Source of the DNA: Methylococcus sp. Mc7
GTDB lineage: Bacteria > Pseudomonadota > Gammaproteobacteria > Methylococcales > Methylococcaceae
Length of the DNA: 64,000 bases
Assembly: GCF_019285515.1 (NCBI RefSeq)
Contig: NZ_CP079095.1
Coordinates: 682,001-746,000 of the forward strand
Direction: 5' to 3'
Shown piece by piece: positions 48,346 to 57,270 of this stretch. The position numbers were made by a program, and so were the translations under genes. Within the stretch, counting starts at the first letter, position 1; each line of letters begins with the position of its first letter. The notes under the pieces were generated by a model, which had not been told where the DNA came from, searched no databases, and worked only from the letters and a program-made list of their open reading frames with translations.

Positions 48346-50736
48346 TCACATGCCCTGGAATCCTGAGCCGAAATTGAACTGAAAATTCTGAATCCGATCC
48401 CCGCTCTGGGAGTTTAGCGGCTGGGCGATCGAGAACATCAGGGCGCCGAAGGGGGACAGCCATTTGGCCGAAATTCCCGTCGAGAAACGCAGGTCCGAAA
48501 GCTCGGGCGAATTGGTGAACACATTCCCTCCGTCGACAAAGGTTCCCAAACGGACGCTCTTCAGTTTCTCACCGGCGAACGGCACCGGAAACAGCAACTC
48601 CACCGAGCCGGTCAGTTTGCTGTTGCCGCCAAAAGCAAAGCCCCGGCTGTCCCTGGGGCCCAGCGAGTTCGGCTGGTACCCGCGCACGGAATTCGGGCCG
48701 CCGGCGTAAAAATGCTCCCAGAAAGGAAGGACGCTGTTGCCGCCGCCGCCATAGCCGCCGCCGTAGCCGATATCGCCGTTCAGCCACAGCGTCAGATCCT
48801 GGGTCAGAGGAAAATACTGCTCCAGCCGCACGTTGGCCTTGTAATATTGCAGGGTACTGAATGGCAGCGCGAACAGTCCCGTCAGCCGCTGCGCGCCACC
48901 GCTGGTAGCGAATATCGCGCGATTCAGGGTGTCGTGAGTCCAGCCGAGGGAGGCCGAATAGGTCGAATATTCGCTGCCGTGTTCGACGATGAACTCCCTG
49001 ATCTGTGCCGAAGACTGAGAAGTAGTCTTGAGTTTGGTATTGCTGTAATCGAGGTTGGTCCGAATGCTGTCGAACTCGCCGATGGGCAGGCCCCAGTTGC
49101 CGCCCACCTGGAACACGTTGGTGATGTAGTTGGCCACATAATTCGAATAGCCCGTATTGGTATCGCGATAGCTGATGTCGAACCCGCTGCTGATACCATC
49201 CAGCGTGGCGTAAGGGTTGAAATACCCCAAAGCGTAGATCGTGTTGATCTGGCTGTTGTTGAAATTGAAACTGACGCGCTTGCCGCTGCCGAAAATATTG
49301 TCCTGGGTTACGGCGGCATTGAAGATGATACCCTGGAACTGGGAATATCCCACGCCCGCCGTCAGGTTGCCGGAGGACTTTTCGGTCACACTGTAGTTGA
49401 CGTCGATCTGGTCCGTCGTCCCTGGGACGGCGGGCGTTTCCACGTTGACGTCCTGAAAATAGCCGAGACGCTCGAGCCTCGTCTTGGACCGCTCGATCTT
49501 CGTGGTCGACGCCCAGGCCGCCTCCATCTGCCGCATTTCCCTGCGCAGCACTTCGTCCCGCGTCTTGGTATTGCCCTGGAAATTGATCCGCCTGACGTAA
49601 ACCTGCTTGCCTGGATCGACGAAGAAGGTGATGTTTACGGTTTTCTTCTCCTGATTGATGTCCGGCACCATGTTGACGTTGGCGAAGATGTAGCCCTCCT
49701 CGCCCAGCCGGTCGGAAATGCCCTTCTGGGTTTCCGTAGCCAGTTTCCTGGAAAAAGTGTCCTCCGGTCCGATACGCACCAAGGGGACCAGCTGTTCCGG
49801 CGGCACGATGGTTTTGCCGGTCAGCCTGACCTGCTCCACCTGGAAAACCTCACCCTCCTTGACGTTGATGGTGATATATATTTCCTTCTTGTTGGGCGTG
49901 ATCGAAACCTGGGTGGATTCGATTTCGAAATTGATGTAGCCGCGATCGAGATAGTAGGAGCGCAGCCGCTCCAGGTCGGCCGACAGCTTCTGCTTGGAAT
50001 ACTGGTCGTCCTTGGTATAGAAAGACAGGAGATTGGACGTGCTCAGCTCGAAATCCTGGGTCAGCTCTTCGTCGCTGAAGGCGTTATTGCCGATGATATT
50101 GATCTGTTTTATGCGGGCGACGCGGCCCTCGGCGATATTGATATTGACCGCCACGCGGTTCCGGGGAAGCTCGGTCACCTGGGAATCGATTTTCAGACTG
50201 TATTTGCCCCGGCTGTAATACTGACGCCGCAGTTCCTGTTCGACCTTGTCGAGAATCTGCCGGTCGAACACCTTGCCCTCCGCCAGACCGATTCCCTTGA
50301 GCGCCTTCAGCAGATCCTCGCTCCCGATGTCGTGGTTGCCGTCGATCTTCACGCTGGAAATGGAAGGACGCTCTTCGACGTAGATGATCAACCTGCCGTC
50401 ATCCTCGTCCAGCCGGACATCCTTGAAAAAACCCGTCTTGAACAGCGCCTTGATCACCTCCGCCGACTGCTTTTCGTCGAGGGTGTCGCCTTCCCGAACC
50501 GGGAGGTAGTTGAACACCGTGCCCTCGGAAATCCGCTGCAGCCCTTCGATCTGGATATCCCGGATGACGAACGGCTCGAAGGCGAGCAGCAGGGATGGCC
50601 AGGTCAGGATCAGCAGCCATGCGCACAGGATGCGCACGGATTTCGCCGCGCCGGAAAATGCAGCAAAACTATCGTTCAAGGGCTTGGCCGGAAACGGTGG
50701 GATACGGCATGCGGAACTTCGGAGCCGGTCGGTCAT
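48346..50736 (-). CDS. bamA: Outer membrane protein assembly factor BamA
   Basis: Central beta-barrel insertase of the BAM complex, 796 aa from ATG 50736 (E. coli 810). A hydrophobic signal segment (ILCAWLLILTWPSLLLA) starts at about residue 35; a GTG at 50637 would remove the long n-region and give 763 aa. Five POTRA domains follow (FVIRDIQIEGLQRISEGTVFNYL is the first), then a 16-strand barrel with the VRGYQPNSLGPRD lid motif near residue 670 and a terminal Phe-x-Phe-GSGFQGM strand. ATG overlaps the phoU stop. Confidence 0.97.
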   Translation of the reverse strand: MTDRLRSSACRIPPFPAKPLNDSFAAFSGAAKSVRILCAWLLILTWPSLLLAFEPFVIRDIQIEGLQRISEGTVFNYLPVREGDTLDEKQSAEVIKALFKTGFFKDVRLDEDDGRLIIYVEERPSISSVKIDGNHDIGSEDLLKALKGIGLAEGKVFDRQILDKVEQELRRQYYSRGKYSLKIDSQVTELPRNRVAVNINIAEGRVARIKQINIIGNNAFSDEELTQDFELSTSNLLSFYTKDDQYSKQKLSADLERLRSYYLDRGYINFEIESTQVSITPNKKEIYITINVKEGEVFQVEQVRLTGKTIVPPEQLVPLVRIGPEDTFSRKLATETQKGISDRLGEEGYIFANVNMVPDINQEKKTVNITFFVDPGKQVYVRRINFQGNTKTRDEVLRREMRQMEAAWASTTKIERSKTRLERLGYFQDVNVETPAVPGTTDQIDVNYSVTEKSSGNLTAGVGYSQFQGIIFNAAVTQDNIFGSGKRVSFNFNNSQINTIYALGYFNPYATLDGISSGFDISYRDTNTGYSNYVANYITNVFQVGGNWGLPIGEFDSIRTNLDYSNTKLKTTSQSSAQIREFIVEHGSEYSTYSASLGWTHDTLNRAIFATSGGAQRLTGLFALPFSTLQYYKANVRLEQYFPLTQDLTLWLNGDIGYGGGYGGGGNSVLPFWEHFYAGGPNSVRGYQPNSLGPRDSRGFAFGGNSKLTGSVELLFPVPFAGEKLKSVRLGTFVDGGNVFTNSPELSDLRFSTGISAKWLSPFGALMFSIAQPLNSQSGDRIQNFQFNFGSGFQGM

Positions 50737-51461
50737 TCGCTTCGCAGATCTTCCTCGAGCTGTTCGAGGCTGATATGCCGAATTATCTTCCCCTTGGCGT
50801 AGTAGATGACGTATTCGCCGATGTTGCAGGCACGGTCGCCGACGCGCTCGAGCGCCCGCGCGGACCACATGATGTTGAGGGACACGGGAATGGTGCGGGG
50901 ATCTTCCATCATGTAGGTAATCTGCTGGCGCAGGATGGTCTCGTACTCGCGGTCCGCGAGACGGTCGTCCTGCACCACGCGGAGGGCGGCGTCCACGTCG
51001 ATGCGCGCAAAGGAGTCCAGGGCGCCGCGCAGAAGGTTGCGCACGTACCTGGCCAATTCCTCGATCTCCGAAAGCTGGTTCCTGCGGGGAAAATGGCCAA
51101 CCATGTCCAGGGTATGGCGCGCGATCCGTTTCGCCTCGTCGCCGATCCGCTCCAGATCGGTGATGGTCTTGATGACGACCACGACGAGCCTCAGGTCCCG
51201 AGCGGTCGGCTGGCGCCGGGCCAGGATCTGGGTGCATTCGTCGTCGATGGAGACTTCCATCGTATTGACTTTATAATCGTCCGCGATGACGCGTTCGGCA
51301 AGTTCGGCGTTGCCTTCCAGCAGCGACTTCACCGCCGAAGCCACCTGCTCCTCCACCAGTCCCCCCAAGGTCAGAACCCGGCTGCGAATATCCAGCAACT
51401 CGTGGTCGAACTGCTTGGACGTATGCTGATGCTGGTGCTCGGGGTCGAGGAAGGACGGCAT
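50733..51461 (-). CDS. phoU: Phosphate-signalling regulator PhoU
   Basis: 242-aa cytoplasmic protein with two PhoU three-helix repeats. The metal-binding motifs are DLERIGDEAKRIARH (near residue 100) and ALERVGDRACNIGEYVIYYAKG (near 205). It normally links the Pst phosphate transporter to the PhoR kinase, but no pst or pho genes are visible; instead it overlaps bamA by 4 bp. ATG 51461 gives MPSFLDPEHQHQHTSKQFDHEL, a usual N-terminus. Confidence 0.95.
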   Translation of the reverse strand: MPSFLDPEHQHQHTSKQFDHELLDIRSRVLTLGGLVEEQVASAVKSLLEGNAELAERVIADDYKVNTMEVSIDDECTQILARRQPTARDLRLVVVVIKTITDLERIGDEAKRIARHTLDMVGHFPRRNQLSEIEELARYVRNLLRGALDSFARIDVDAALRVVQDDRLADREYETILRQQITYMMEDPRTIPVSLNIMWSARALERVGDRACNIGEYVIYYAKGKIIRHISLEQLEEDLRSE

Positions 51462-51744
51462 GGCTTGGCTGGCGGCTGTCTCGGATGGCGAAGCTGCGGA
51501 CGAATGGGCAACGATTCTACCAACTCGGCTGGCACGGTAAAAGACGACGAGGCGTGGAGTGTTTCCCAATCTTCCGGAAATTCACGGCTATCCTATAGAA
51601 TCCAGCCCATCCAATAAAACCCATGCCCCATTCCCACCTTCAACCCGGCATCGCCCGTCCACAATATCTGCAAAACCTGGAGACTTCGGAAAATATGACG
51701 TTTTCATTAAAGCGGCGCCGCCTGGGCCGCTCCTGGCGGAATAT

Positions 51745-52755
51745 ATGAAAATACTGGTCACCGGCACCGCCGGCTTCATCGGATCGCACCTGGCCCACAA
51801 GCTGCTGGACCGGGACGATGAAATCATCGGCATCGACAACGTCAACGATTACTACGACGTCGGCCTCAAAGAAGCGCGCCTCGCCCGGCTTCGCGCCCGC
51901 CCCGGCTTCACCGAGGTACGGATCGCCTTGGAGGAGCGCGAGAAACTGTTCGCCGCGTTCGCCCGGCACCGTCCCGAGCGGGTGGTGAACCTGGCGGCCC
52001 AGGCCGGCGTGCGGTATTCGCTGGAAAACCCGCACGCCTACGTCGACGCCAATCTGGTCGGCTTCTGCAACGTCCTGGAAGCCTGCCGCCACCATGAGGT
52101 GGAGCACCTGGTCTACGCCTCGTCCAGTTCGGTTTACGGCGCGAACACCGCGATGCCGTTCTCCGTGCACCACAACGTCGACCATCCAGTCAGCCTCTAC
52201 GCCGCGACCAAGAAAGCCAACGAACTGATGGCCCATACCTACAGCCATTTGTTCGGGCTTCCCACCACCGGCTTGCGGTTCTTCACGGTCTACGGCCCAT
52301 GGGGGCGGCCGGACATGGCGCTGTTCAAGTTCACCCGCAGCATCCTGGCGGGGCAGCCGATCGACGTCTACAACTACGGCCACCACCGGCGGGATTTCAC
52401 CTATATCGACGACATCGTGGAAGGCGTGGTGCAGACCTTGGACAAAGTCGCCGCGCCCGACCCGGAGTGGTGCGGCGACCGGCCCGACCCCGGCACCAGC
52501 CGGGCACCCTACCGGCTCTACAACATCGGCAACAACGAACCGGTCGAGCTGCTGCGCTTCATCGAGGTGCTCGAGCAATGCCTGGGACGCAAGGCCGAAA
52601 TGAACCTGCTGCCGATGCAGGACGGCGACGTGCCCGATACCTATGCCGACGTCGACGACCTGATGCGCGATACCGGCTACCGGCCGGGAACCCCGATCGA
52701 GACCGGGATCGCGCGCTTCGTCGAGTGGTACCGGGATTATTACGGCGTCCGCTGA
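51745..52755 (+). CDS. UDP-glucuronate 4-epimerase-like NAD-dependent epimerase
   Basis: 336-aa extended short-chain dehydrogenase. N-terminal Rossmann loop [17 protein letters not shown] (residues 6-22), [18 protein letters not shown] (typical of glucuronate epimerases), the Tyr-x3-Lys catalytic pair in [15 protein letters not shown], and [25 protein letters not shown]. The product would be UDP-galacturonate for surface polysaccharide. ATG 51745. The 283-bp region upstream, shared with divergent phoU, holds AT-rich spots (a TATAGAAT near 51596) but nothing firm. Confidence 0.9.
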   Translation: MKILVTGTAGFIGSHLAHKLLDRDDEIIGIDNVNDYYDVGLKEARLARLRARPGFTEVRIALEEREKLFAAFARHRPERVVNLAAQAGVRYSLENPHAYVDANLVGFCNVLEACRHHEVEHLVYASSSSVYGANTAMPFSVHHNVDHPVSLYAATKKANELMAHTYSHLFGLPTTGLRFFTVYGPWGRPDMALFKFTRSILAGQPIDVYNYGHHRRDFTYIDDIVEGVVQTLDKVAAPDPEWCGDRPDPGTSRAPYRLYNIGNNEPVELLRFIEVLEQCLGRKAEMNLLPMQDGDVPDTYADVDDLMRDTGYRPGTPIETGIARFVEWYRDYYGVR

Positions 52756-52760
52756 ACCCG

Positions 52761-53312
52761 ATGGATACGCCGGTTCTGGGTTTCGCCGCCTCCAGCGGTA
52801 CCGGGAAAACCACTTTGCTGAAAATCCTGATTCCGCTGCTGAAGCGGGCTGGCCTGAAGGTCGCTGCGATCAAACACAGCCACCACAGCTTCGACGTGGA
52901 CCACCCCGGCAAGGACAGTTTCGAACTGCGCGCCGCCGGCGCCACGCCGGTGATGGTCACCTCGTCGAAGCGCCGGGCCGTCATTACAGAACGCGAGACT
53001 CCGCGGGAACCCAGCCTCGCCGAGGAGCTCGCGCATCTCGATGGCTCCGGGCTGGACCTCATCCTGGTGGAGGGGTTCAAACACGAACGCTACCCCAAGA
53101 TCGAGCTGCATCGTCCGGCCTTGGGCAAACCGCTGCTGTTTCCGGAAGACGACTCCATCATCGCCCTCGCGACGGACGGTCTGGAGACCCGCGACCCCCT
53201 TCCCATTCCGCGGCTCGATCTCAACGATCCCCGCCAGATCGCCGATTTCATCCTGGACTGGCTGCCCACGCGCAGCGGTTCGAATCAACCCCTGAGACCC
53301 TGTATCCCATGA
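52761..53312 (+). CDS. mobB: Molybdopterin-guanine dinucleotide biosynthesis protein MobB
   Basis: 183-aa P-loop GTPase assisting MobA in molybdenum cofactor maturation. P-loop LGFAASSGTGKTTLL (residues 6-20), VAAIKHSHHSFDVDHPGKDSFELRAAGA and LDLILVEGFKHERYPKIELHR are MobB signatures. It starts 5 bp after the epimerase stop and its own stop overlaps galE by 4 bp, so it is embedded between two nucleotide-sugar epimerases, an odd neighbourhood for a cofactor gene. Confidence 0.93.
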   Translation: MDTPVLGFAASSGTGKTTLLKILIPLLKRAGLKVAAIKHSHHSFDVDHPGKDSFELRAAGATPVMVTSSKRRAVITERETPREPSLAEELAHLDGSGLDLILVEGFKHERYPKIELHRPALGKPLLFPEDDSIIALATDGLETRDPLPIPRLDLNDPRQIADFILDWLPTRSGSNQPLRPCIP

Positions 53313-54304
53313 AACGCAAAGGCATACTCGTCACCGGCGGCGCCGGCTACATCGGCAGCCATGTCGTCAAAACCCTGGGCGAGGCGGGCGAACGCCTGGT
53401 CGTGCTGGACAACCTGTCGACCGGCTTCCGCGATGCCGTCCTGTACGGCGACTTCGTCGAGGGCGACACCGGCGACGGCGCCCTGCTGGACGGGCTCCTG
53501 CGGGACTACGAAGTCGAGGCGGTCATGCACTTCGCCGCCCACACCATCGTGCCCGAATCGGTCGAAAACCCGCTGAAGTATTACGGCAACAACACCTGCA
53601 AGACCCGCACCCTGTTGGAAGCCTGTCAGAGGGCCGGGGTCAGCCATTTCATCTTCTCCTCGACCGCCGCCGTGTACGGCATCCCGGAGGGCGAATACGC
53701 GCTGGAAACCTCGCCGCTCGCGCCGATCAATCCTTACGGCAGCTCGAAGCTGATGAGCGAGATGATGCTGCGTGACCTGTCGGCCGCCAGCCCCTTGCGC
53801 CACGTGGTGCTGCGCTATTTCAACGTCGCGGGCTCCGATCCGGAAGGGCGGATCGGCCAAAGCACCGCCAAAGCCACGCTGCTGATCAAGGTCGCGGCCG
53901 AAGTCGCCACCGGCAGGCGCGACCGCTTGTGCATCTTCGGCACCGATTATCCGACACCGGACGGCACCGGCATCCGCGACTACATCCACGTGTCGGACCT
54001 GGCCGAAGCCCATGTGGCCTCCCTCGCCTACCTGCGCGCCGGCGGCGAATCCAGGACGTTGAACTGCGGCTACGGCCACGGATACAGCGTGCGGGAGATC
54101 GTCGACACCATGAACCGCGTCAACGGCACACCCATCGCGGTAGAGGAGCAACCACGCCGGGCCGGAGACCCTCCGCGCCTGATCGCCGGCGTGGGGCGCA
54201 TCCGCGAAACCCTGGGATGGACGCCGCGCTACGACGACATCGAACTGATCGTGCGGACCTCGCTCGACTGGGAGCGCAAGCTGGCCGCCCGGAGCGGCGC
54301 CTGA
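53309..54304 (+). CDS. galE: UDP-glucose 4-epimerase GalE
   Basis: 331-aa NAD-dependent epimerase interconverting UDP-glucose and UDP-galactose. Rossmann loop ILVTGGAGYIGSHVVKTLGE (residues 6-25), MHFAAHTIVPESVENPLKYYGNN, the Tyr-x3-Lys pair in PINPYGSSKLMSEMML, LRYFNVAGSDPEGRIGQ and DGTGIRDYIHVSDLAEAHV. ATG 53309 overlaps the mobB stop. It ends 8 bp before the stop of the convergent CPBP gene. Confidence 0.95.
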   Translation: MKRKGILVTGGAGYIGSHVVKTLGEAGERLVVLDNLSTGFRDAVLYGDFVEGDTGDGALLDGLLRDYEVEAVMHFAAHTIVPESVENPLKYYGNNTCKTRTLLEACQRAGVSHFIFSSTAAVYGIPEGEYALETSPLAPINPYGSSKLMSEMMLRDLSAASPLRHVVLRYFNVAGSDPEGRIGQSTAKATLLIKVAAEVATGRRDRLCIFGTDYPTPDGTGIRDYIHVSDLAEAHVASLAYLRAGGESRTLNCGYGHGYSVREIVDTMNRVNGTPIAVEEQPRRAGDPPRLIAGVGRIRETLGWTPRYDDIELIVRTSLDWERKLAARSGA

Positions 54305-54311
54305 AACTCAG

Positions 54312-54896
54312 TCAGCGGGAAACGCCGGCCCGGTAGCTCGCGGCCACCGCCAGGAACGCAACGAGGTCGTAAAGCGAGTGGATCAGGATGGGAACCAGCA
54401 GATTGCGCTCGCCCCCGACATCCAGGGCCAGCCCCAGATAGACACCGGTCAGGCCGGCCAGCAGGGCGTACAAGGGAGAGACCCAGTGCACCAGGGCGAA
54501 CACCAGGTTGCTGAAGACCAATCCTCCCAGCCAGCCCCAGTTGGCTTCGAACCAGGGCTGGAAAAATCCGCGGAACAGGATTTCTTCGGTGATGCCGGCG
54601 AGGAATCCGAGGAAAAGCAGGTCGGCCATTCCGCAGGCCGCGAGAAAAGGCCCCAGGCGGTCCACCAATACCCGTCTGATTTTTGTCAGGCCGGCGGCGC
54701 GGGTGCCGTAGGACCACTGGAATACCAGGCACAGCGGCAAGGTTCCAACCAGTCCGTAGGCCAGACCCTCCAGGTCGAAACGCAGGGCGGCGATCGGGTC
54801 TATTCCCGCCAGACCGCCGAAGCCGAACGCCAGCAGCAGCAAGCCGCCTTCGAACACGGCCGCGAACTTGAGAAAGCCGCCGCGACGCGTCCTCAC
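54312..54896 (-). CDS. CPBP family intramembrane metalloprotease
   Basis: 194-aa polytopic membrane protein of the Abi/CAAX-like CPBP family. The catalytic motifs are in order: GITEEILFRGFFQPW (E-E-x3-R), SNLVFALVHW (F-x3-H) and LIHSLYDLVAF (H-x3-D). Family members include glutamic-type CAAX proteases and bacteriocin self-immunity proteins; the substrate here is unknown. The start is GTG 54896, overlapping the SRPBCC gene stop (GTGA); it is the last gene of a four-gene coupled operon. Confidence 0.88.
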   Translation of the reverse strand: MRTRRGGFLKFAAVFEGGLLLLAFGFGGLAGIDPIAALRFDLEGLAYGLVGTLPLCLVFQWSYGTRAAGLTKIRRVLVDRLGPFLAACGMADLLFLGFLAGITEEILFRGFFQPWFEANWGWLGGLVFSNLVFALVHWVSPLYALLAGLTGVYLGLALDVGGERNLLVPILIHSLYDLVAFLAVAASYRAGVSR

Positions 54897-55462
54897 ACAT
54901 CCTCCCCGCCGGCGTCGCCGTCTTCCACCCGAAGGCTCAGATGCTCGGGCTTTGTCGGACTGTCCAGGCCCCGCGCCAGCGCGAGCAGGAATACGTCCAT
55001 GACACCGTGGTAGGACAGCACGTAACGCACGAAGAACCGGAACGCCGGATGAAAAATGCTGTCGCGTTCGGTGATCGTCAGCACCGTCCCTTCATCGCCG
55101 TCCGCCTCGAGCTCGTACACCCAGACACCCCGCAGCGGCAGATGTTCGCCCGCCAGACAGGTGACCAGACGCCTCGGCGGCACGGCCTCCAGCACCCGGA
55201 ACCGCACCTTCGCCCCCGCCGCGCACACTTCGTCCCAACTGGGAAGCCCGTCGACGTCCGGGGCCCGCTCCACGGCGGCGAGACCCGGCCGCCACAGCGG
55301 GAAGCTCCCGAAATCGGTGATGATCTCCCAGACCCGCTCTGGAGTCGCCGGTAGCCTGATCCGGCTCGCGGCTTGATGGGTTTTCGGCAAGCGCGTGCCG
55401 AGCAGGACCAGGAGACCCACCGCCAGTAGCAGGAAACCGATGAGGAACAGGAGCGCGGTCAT
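54893..55462 (-). CDS. SRPBCC-fold protein with N-terminal membrane anchor
   Basis: 189 aa. One N-terminal hydrophobic helix (LLFLIGFLLLAVGLLVLLG, residues 4-22) followed by a START/SRPBCC-type ligand-binding domain: RIRLPATPERVWEIITDFGSFPLWRPGLAAVE, WDEVCAAGAKVRFRVLEAVPPRRLV, and a long C-terminal helix. Such domains bind lipids or other hydrophobic molecules. ATG 55462 overlaps the CYTH gene stop by 4 bp and its stop overlaps the CPBP start, so the three are made together. Confidence 0.85.
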   Translation of the reverse strand: MTALLFLIGFLLLAVGLLVLLGTRLPKTHQAASRIRLPATPERVWEIITDFGSFPLWRPGLAAVERAPDVDGLPSWDEVCAAGAKVRFRVLEAVPPRRLVTCLAGEHLPLRGVWVYELEADGDEGTVLTITERDSIFHPAFRFFVRYVLSYHGVMDVFLLALARGLDSPTKPEHLSLRVEDGDAGGEDV

Positions 55463-55959
55463 TCGCCGGCAGCCGGGTTCCGGTCCCGTTGAGACCAGCG
55501 GCCGAAGGGCATCGTCGACAAGCAGGTGTTGTAGTAGCGCGCGTCGTGGGTGACCTCCTCGCCCGCCCATTCCGGCAGCTCGAAGGGTTCCTCGGGATGA
55601 TCGAGTTCGAGTTCGGCCACCACCAGGCCGGCGTTCTCCCCTTCGAACACATCGACCTCCCACAGCCTGCCCGCCACCGGGACGAAATAGCGCACCTTCT
55701 CGATCAACGGCTTGCAGCTCAGTTCCTTGAGCATGGATTCGCCGTCGGCGACCGGTATCTCGTATTCGTATTCATGGCGCTGGGCTCCGATCGTTGCACT
55801 CTTGATGTTGAGCAAGGCCCGCTCGCCACTGATCCGGACCCGCACCGAACAGCGCTGCTCGTCGTTCAGATAGCCCTGGCAGATGCGCATGGAATCGCTC
55901 ACCGCCTTGCGCCAGCCCTCGCCGCGCACCAGGAACTTCCTTTCGATTTCAAGCCCCAT
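55459..55959 (-). CDS. CYTH domain protein (triphosphatase-like)
   Basis: 166-aa cytoplasmic protein of the CYTH/triphosphate tunnel metalloenzyme superfamily. The signature E-x-E-x-K is at residues 4-8 (LEIERKFLV), followed by RISGERALLNIKSA, EYEYEIP and VDVFEGENAGLVVAELEL, all basic/acidic tunnel strands. Bacterial single-domain members such as NeuTTM hydrolyse inorganic tripolyphosphate. It sits between a small membrane protein and the SRPBCC protein in an overlapping operon. Confidence 0.9.
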   Translation of the reverse strand: MGLEIERKFLVRGEGWRKAVSDSMRICQGYLNDEQRCSVRVRISGERALLNIKSATIGAQRHEYEYEIPVADGESMLKELSCKPLIEKVRYFVPVAGRLWEVDVFEGENAGLVVAELELDHPEEPFELPEWAGEEVTHDARYYNTCLSTMPFGRWSQRDRNPAAGE

Positions 55960-55962
55960 GCT

Positions 55963-56151
55963 TCACCGCCGTCCACGCCTGCCGCGCCACCACCGGCGCA
56001 GTTGTTTCTCGTTGAAGAACAGCAGCGCCAGCCCTGAATAGCCGCACCCCGCAAGCCACGCGCCGTGGTAGAAGGAGCCCACCGCCGCCATGAGGGAAAA
56101 CAGGACGATGATGTCTTTCAGTGCCGCCACCAGACGGTCATGCTCGTCCAT
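55963..56151 (-). CDS. Small membrane protein
   Basis: 62 aa from ATG 56151 (MDEHDRLVAALKDIIVLFSL). Two hydrophobic segments (about residues 12-28 and 31-45) and a very basic tail (KQLRRWWRGRRGRR) suggest an inner-membrane hairpin with a cytoplasmic C-terminus. I do not recognise a family. It ends 3 bp before the CYTH start, so it probably opens the CYTH-SRPBCC-CPBP operon. Confidence 0.6.
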   Translation of the reverse strand: MDEHDRLVAALKDIIVLFSLMAAVGSFYHGAWLAGCGYSGLALLFFNEKQLRRWWRGRRGRR

Positions 56152-56204
56152 AATCCACCCCCTTCGGCCCCTGCCGGCCAAAGACATCCGGCCCGCTGCC
56201 GCCT

Positions 56205-57152
56205 TCAGGATTCACGCGCCGCCCACTCCCCGCCCTCGGGATGCATCCAATCCTCCCAGTAGGGCGTGGGATGAAACCGCTCGTGGAGGAAGTCCACGAA
56301 GGTGCGCACCTTGGCCGACAAATGCTTGCGGTGCGGGTAAACGGCGTGGATGTCCGCCGCCGCCGGCACGTAATCGGTCAATACCGCCTGGAGCCTGCCT
56401 TTGCGGATGTCCTGGCCGACCATGTAAGTCGGCAGCAGGACCAGGCCCAGGCCGCTGATGGCCGCCATGCGCAGGGCATCCGCCGAGTTCGCCTCCAGGG
56501 TGCCGGAGACCTTGATGACCGTCGACTTGCCGTCCTGCGACACGAACTGCCACTGGTCGCGCGGCGGCAGGCTCGAATTGCTCAGGCAGTTGTGCTTCTT
56601 GAGGTCTTCCGGCGTCTTGGGCACGCCGCGTTTCTCGAAATAGCCCGGCGCGCCGCAGACGATGCGCTGGGATGTGCCGAGTTTGCGCGCGATCAGGCTG
56701 GAGTCGCGCAGCTCGTCGAGGTGAATGGCGAGATCGAAACCTTCTTCCACCAGGTCGACGTAGCCCGCCTGCAGCACCAGCTCCACGTTGACGTCTGGAT
56801 AGATTTCCAGGTAAGCCGCGATCGCCGGGGCCAGATGGTAGGCGCCGAAAAAGGGCGCGGCGTTGAGCTTGAGCGTCCCTCGGGGTTCCGTCTGCAAACG
56901 CGTCACGGCCAGTTCGGTCTCTTCCAGGTCGTCCAGGATCTGCAGGCAGCGCTCCAGGTAGACCATGCCGACCTCGGTCAGGCTCAAATGGCGCGTGGTC
57001 CGGTTCAAGAGCCGGACCCCCAAACTGTTTTCGAGCTGCATCACGTGCTTGGTCGCCATGGCCCGCGACAGCCCCATTTCCTTGGCGGCAGACGCGAAGC
57101 TTCCCGCTTTCGCGACCTTGGTGAATACGACCATGCTCGTGAGTTTGTCCAT
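56205..57152 (-). CDS. LysR family transcriptional regulator
   Basis: 315 aa. N-terminal winged helix-turn-helix (MVVFTKVAKAGSFASAAKEMGLSRAMATKHVMQLENSLGVRLLNRTTRHLSLT, residues 7-60) and a periplasmic-binding-protein-like effector domain (residues 95-290). Divergent from an NTF2-like secreted protein gene with an AT-rich 118-bp intergenic region, the classic position for a LysR regulator and its target. The effector is unknown. Confidence 0.92.
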   Translation of the reverse strand: MDKLTSMVVFTKVAKAGSFASAAKEMGLSRAMATKHVMQLENSLGVRLLNRTTRHLSLTEVGMVYLERCLQILDDLEETELAVTRLQTEPRGTLKLNAAPFFGAYHLAPAIAAYLEIYPDVNVELVLQAGYVDLVEEGFDLAIHLDELRDSSLIARKLGTSQRIVCGAPGYFEKRGVPKTPEDLKKHNCLSNSSLPPRDQWQFVSQDGKSTVIKVSGTLEANSADALRMAAISGLGLVLLPTYMVGQDIRKGRLQAVLTDYVPAAADIHAVYPHRKHLSAKVRTFVDFLHERFHPTPYWEDWMHPEGGEWAARES

Positions 57153-57208
57153 GTCCTGTCCCGACTAAAGTGCTATTTATTGAAACAATTCGTAAATTTT
57201 ATTGGATA

Positions 57209-57237
57209 TTGTAAACCATGACGTGGTTTCCTATAGT
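57209..57237 (+). promoter_or_regulatory. Putative promoter of the NTF2-like gene
   Basis: TTGTAA (57209-57214), 17-bp spacer, TATAGT (57232-57237). The region just upstream (57165-57215) is the most AT-rich patch around and may hold the LysR site; no clear T-N11-A palindrome could be fixed by eye. Confidence 0.65.
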
Positions 57238-57270
57238 CAGTTCAAACCCTACTGACAATGGAGAACCCCC

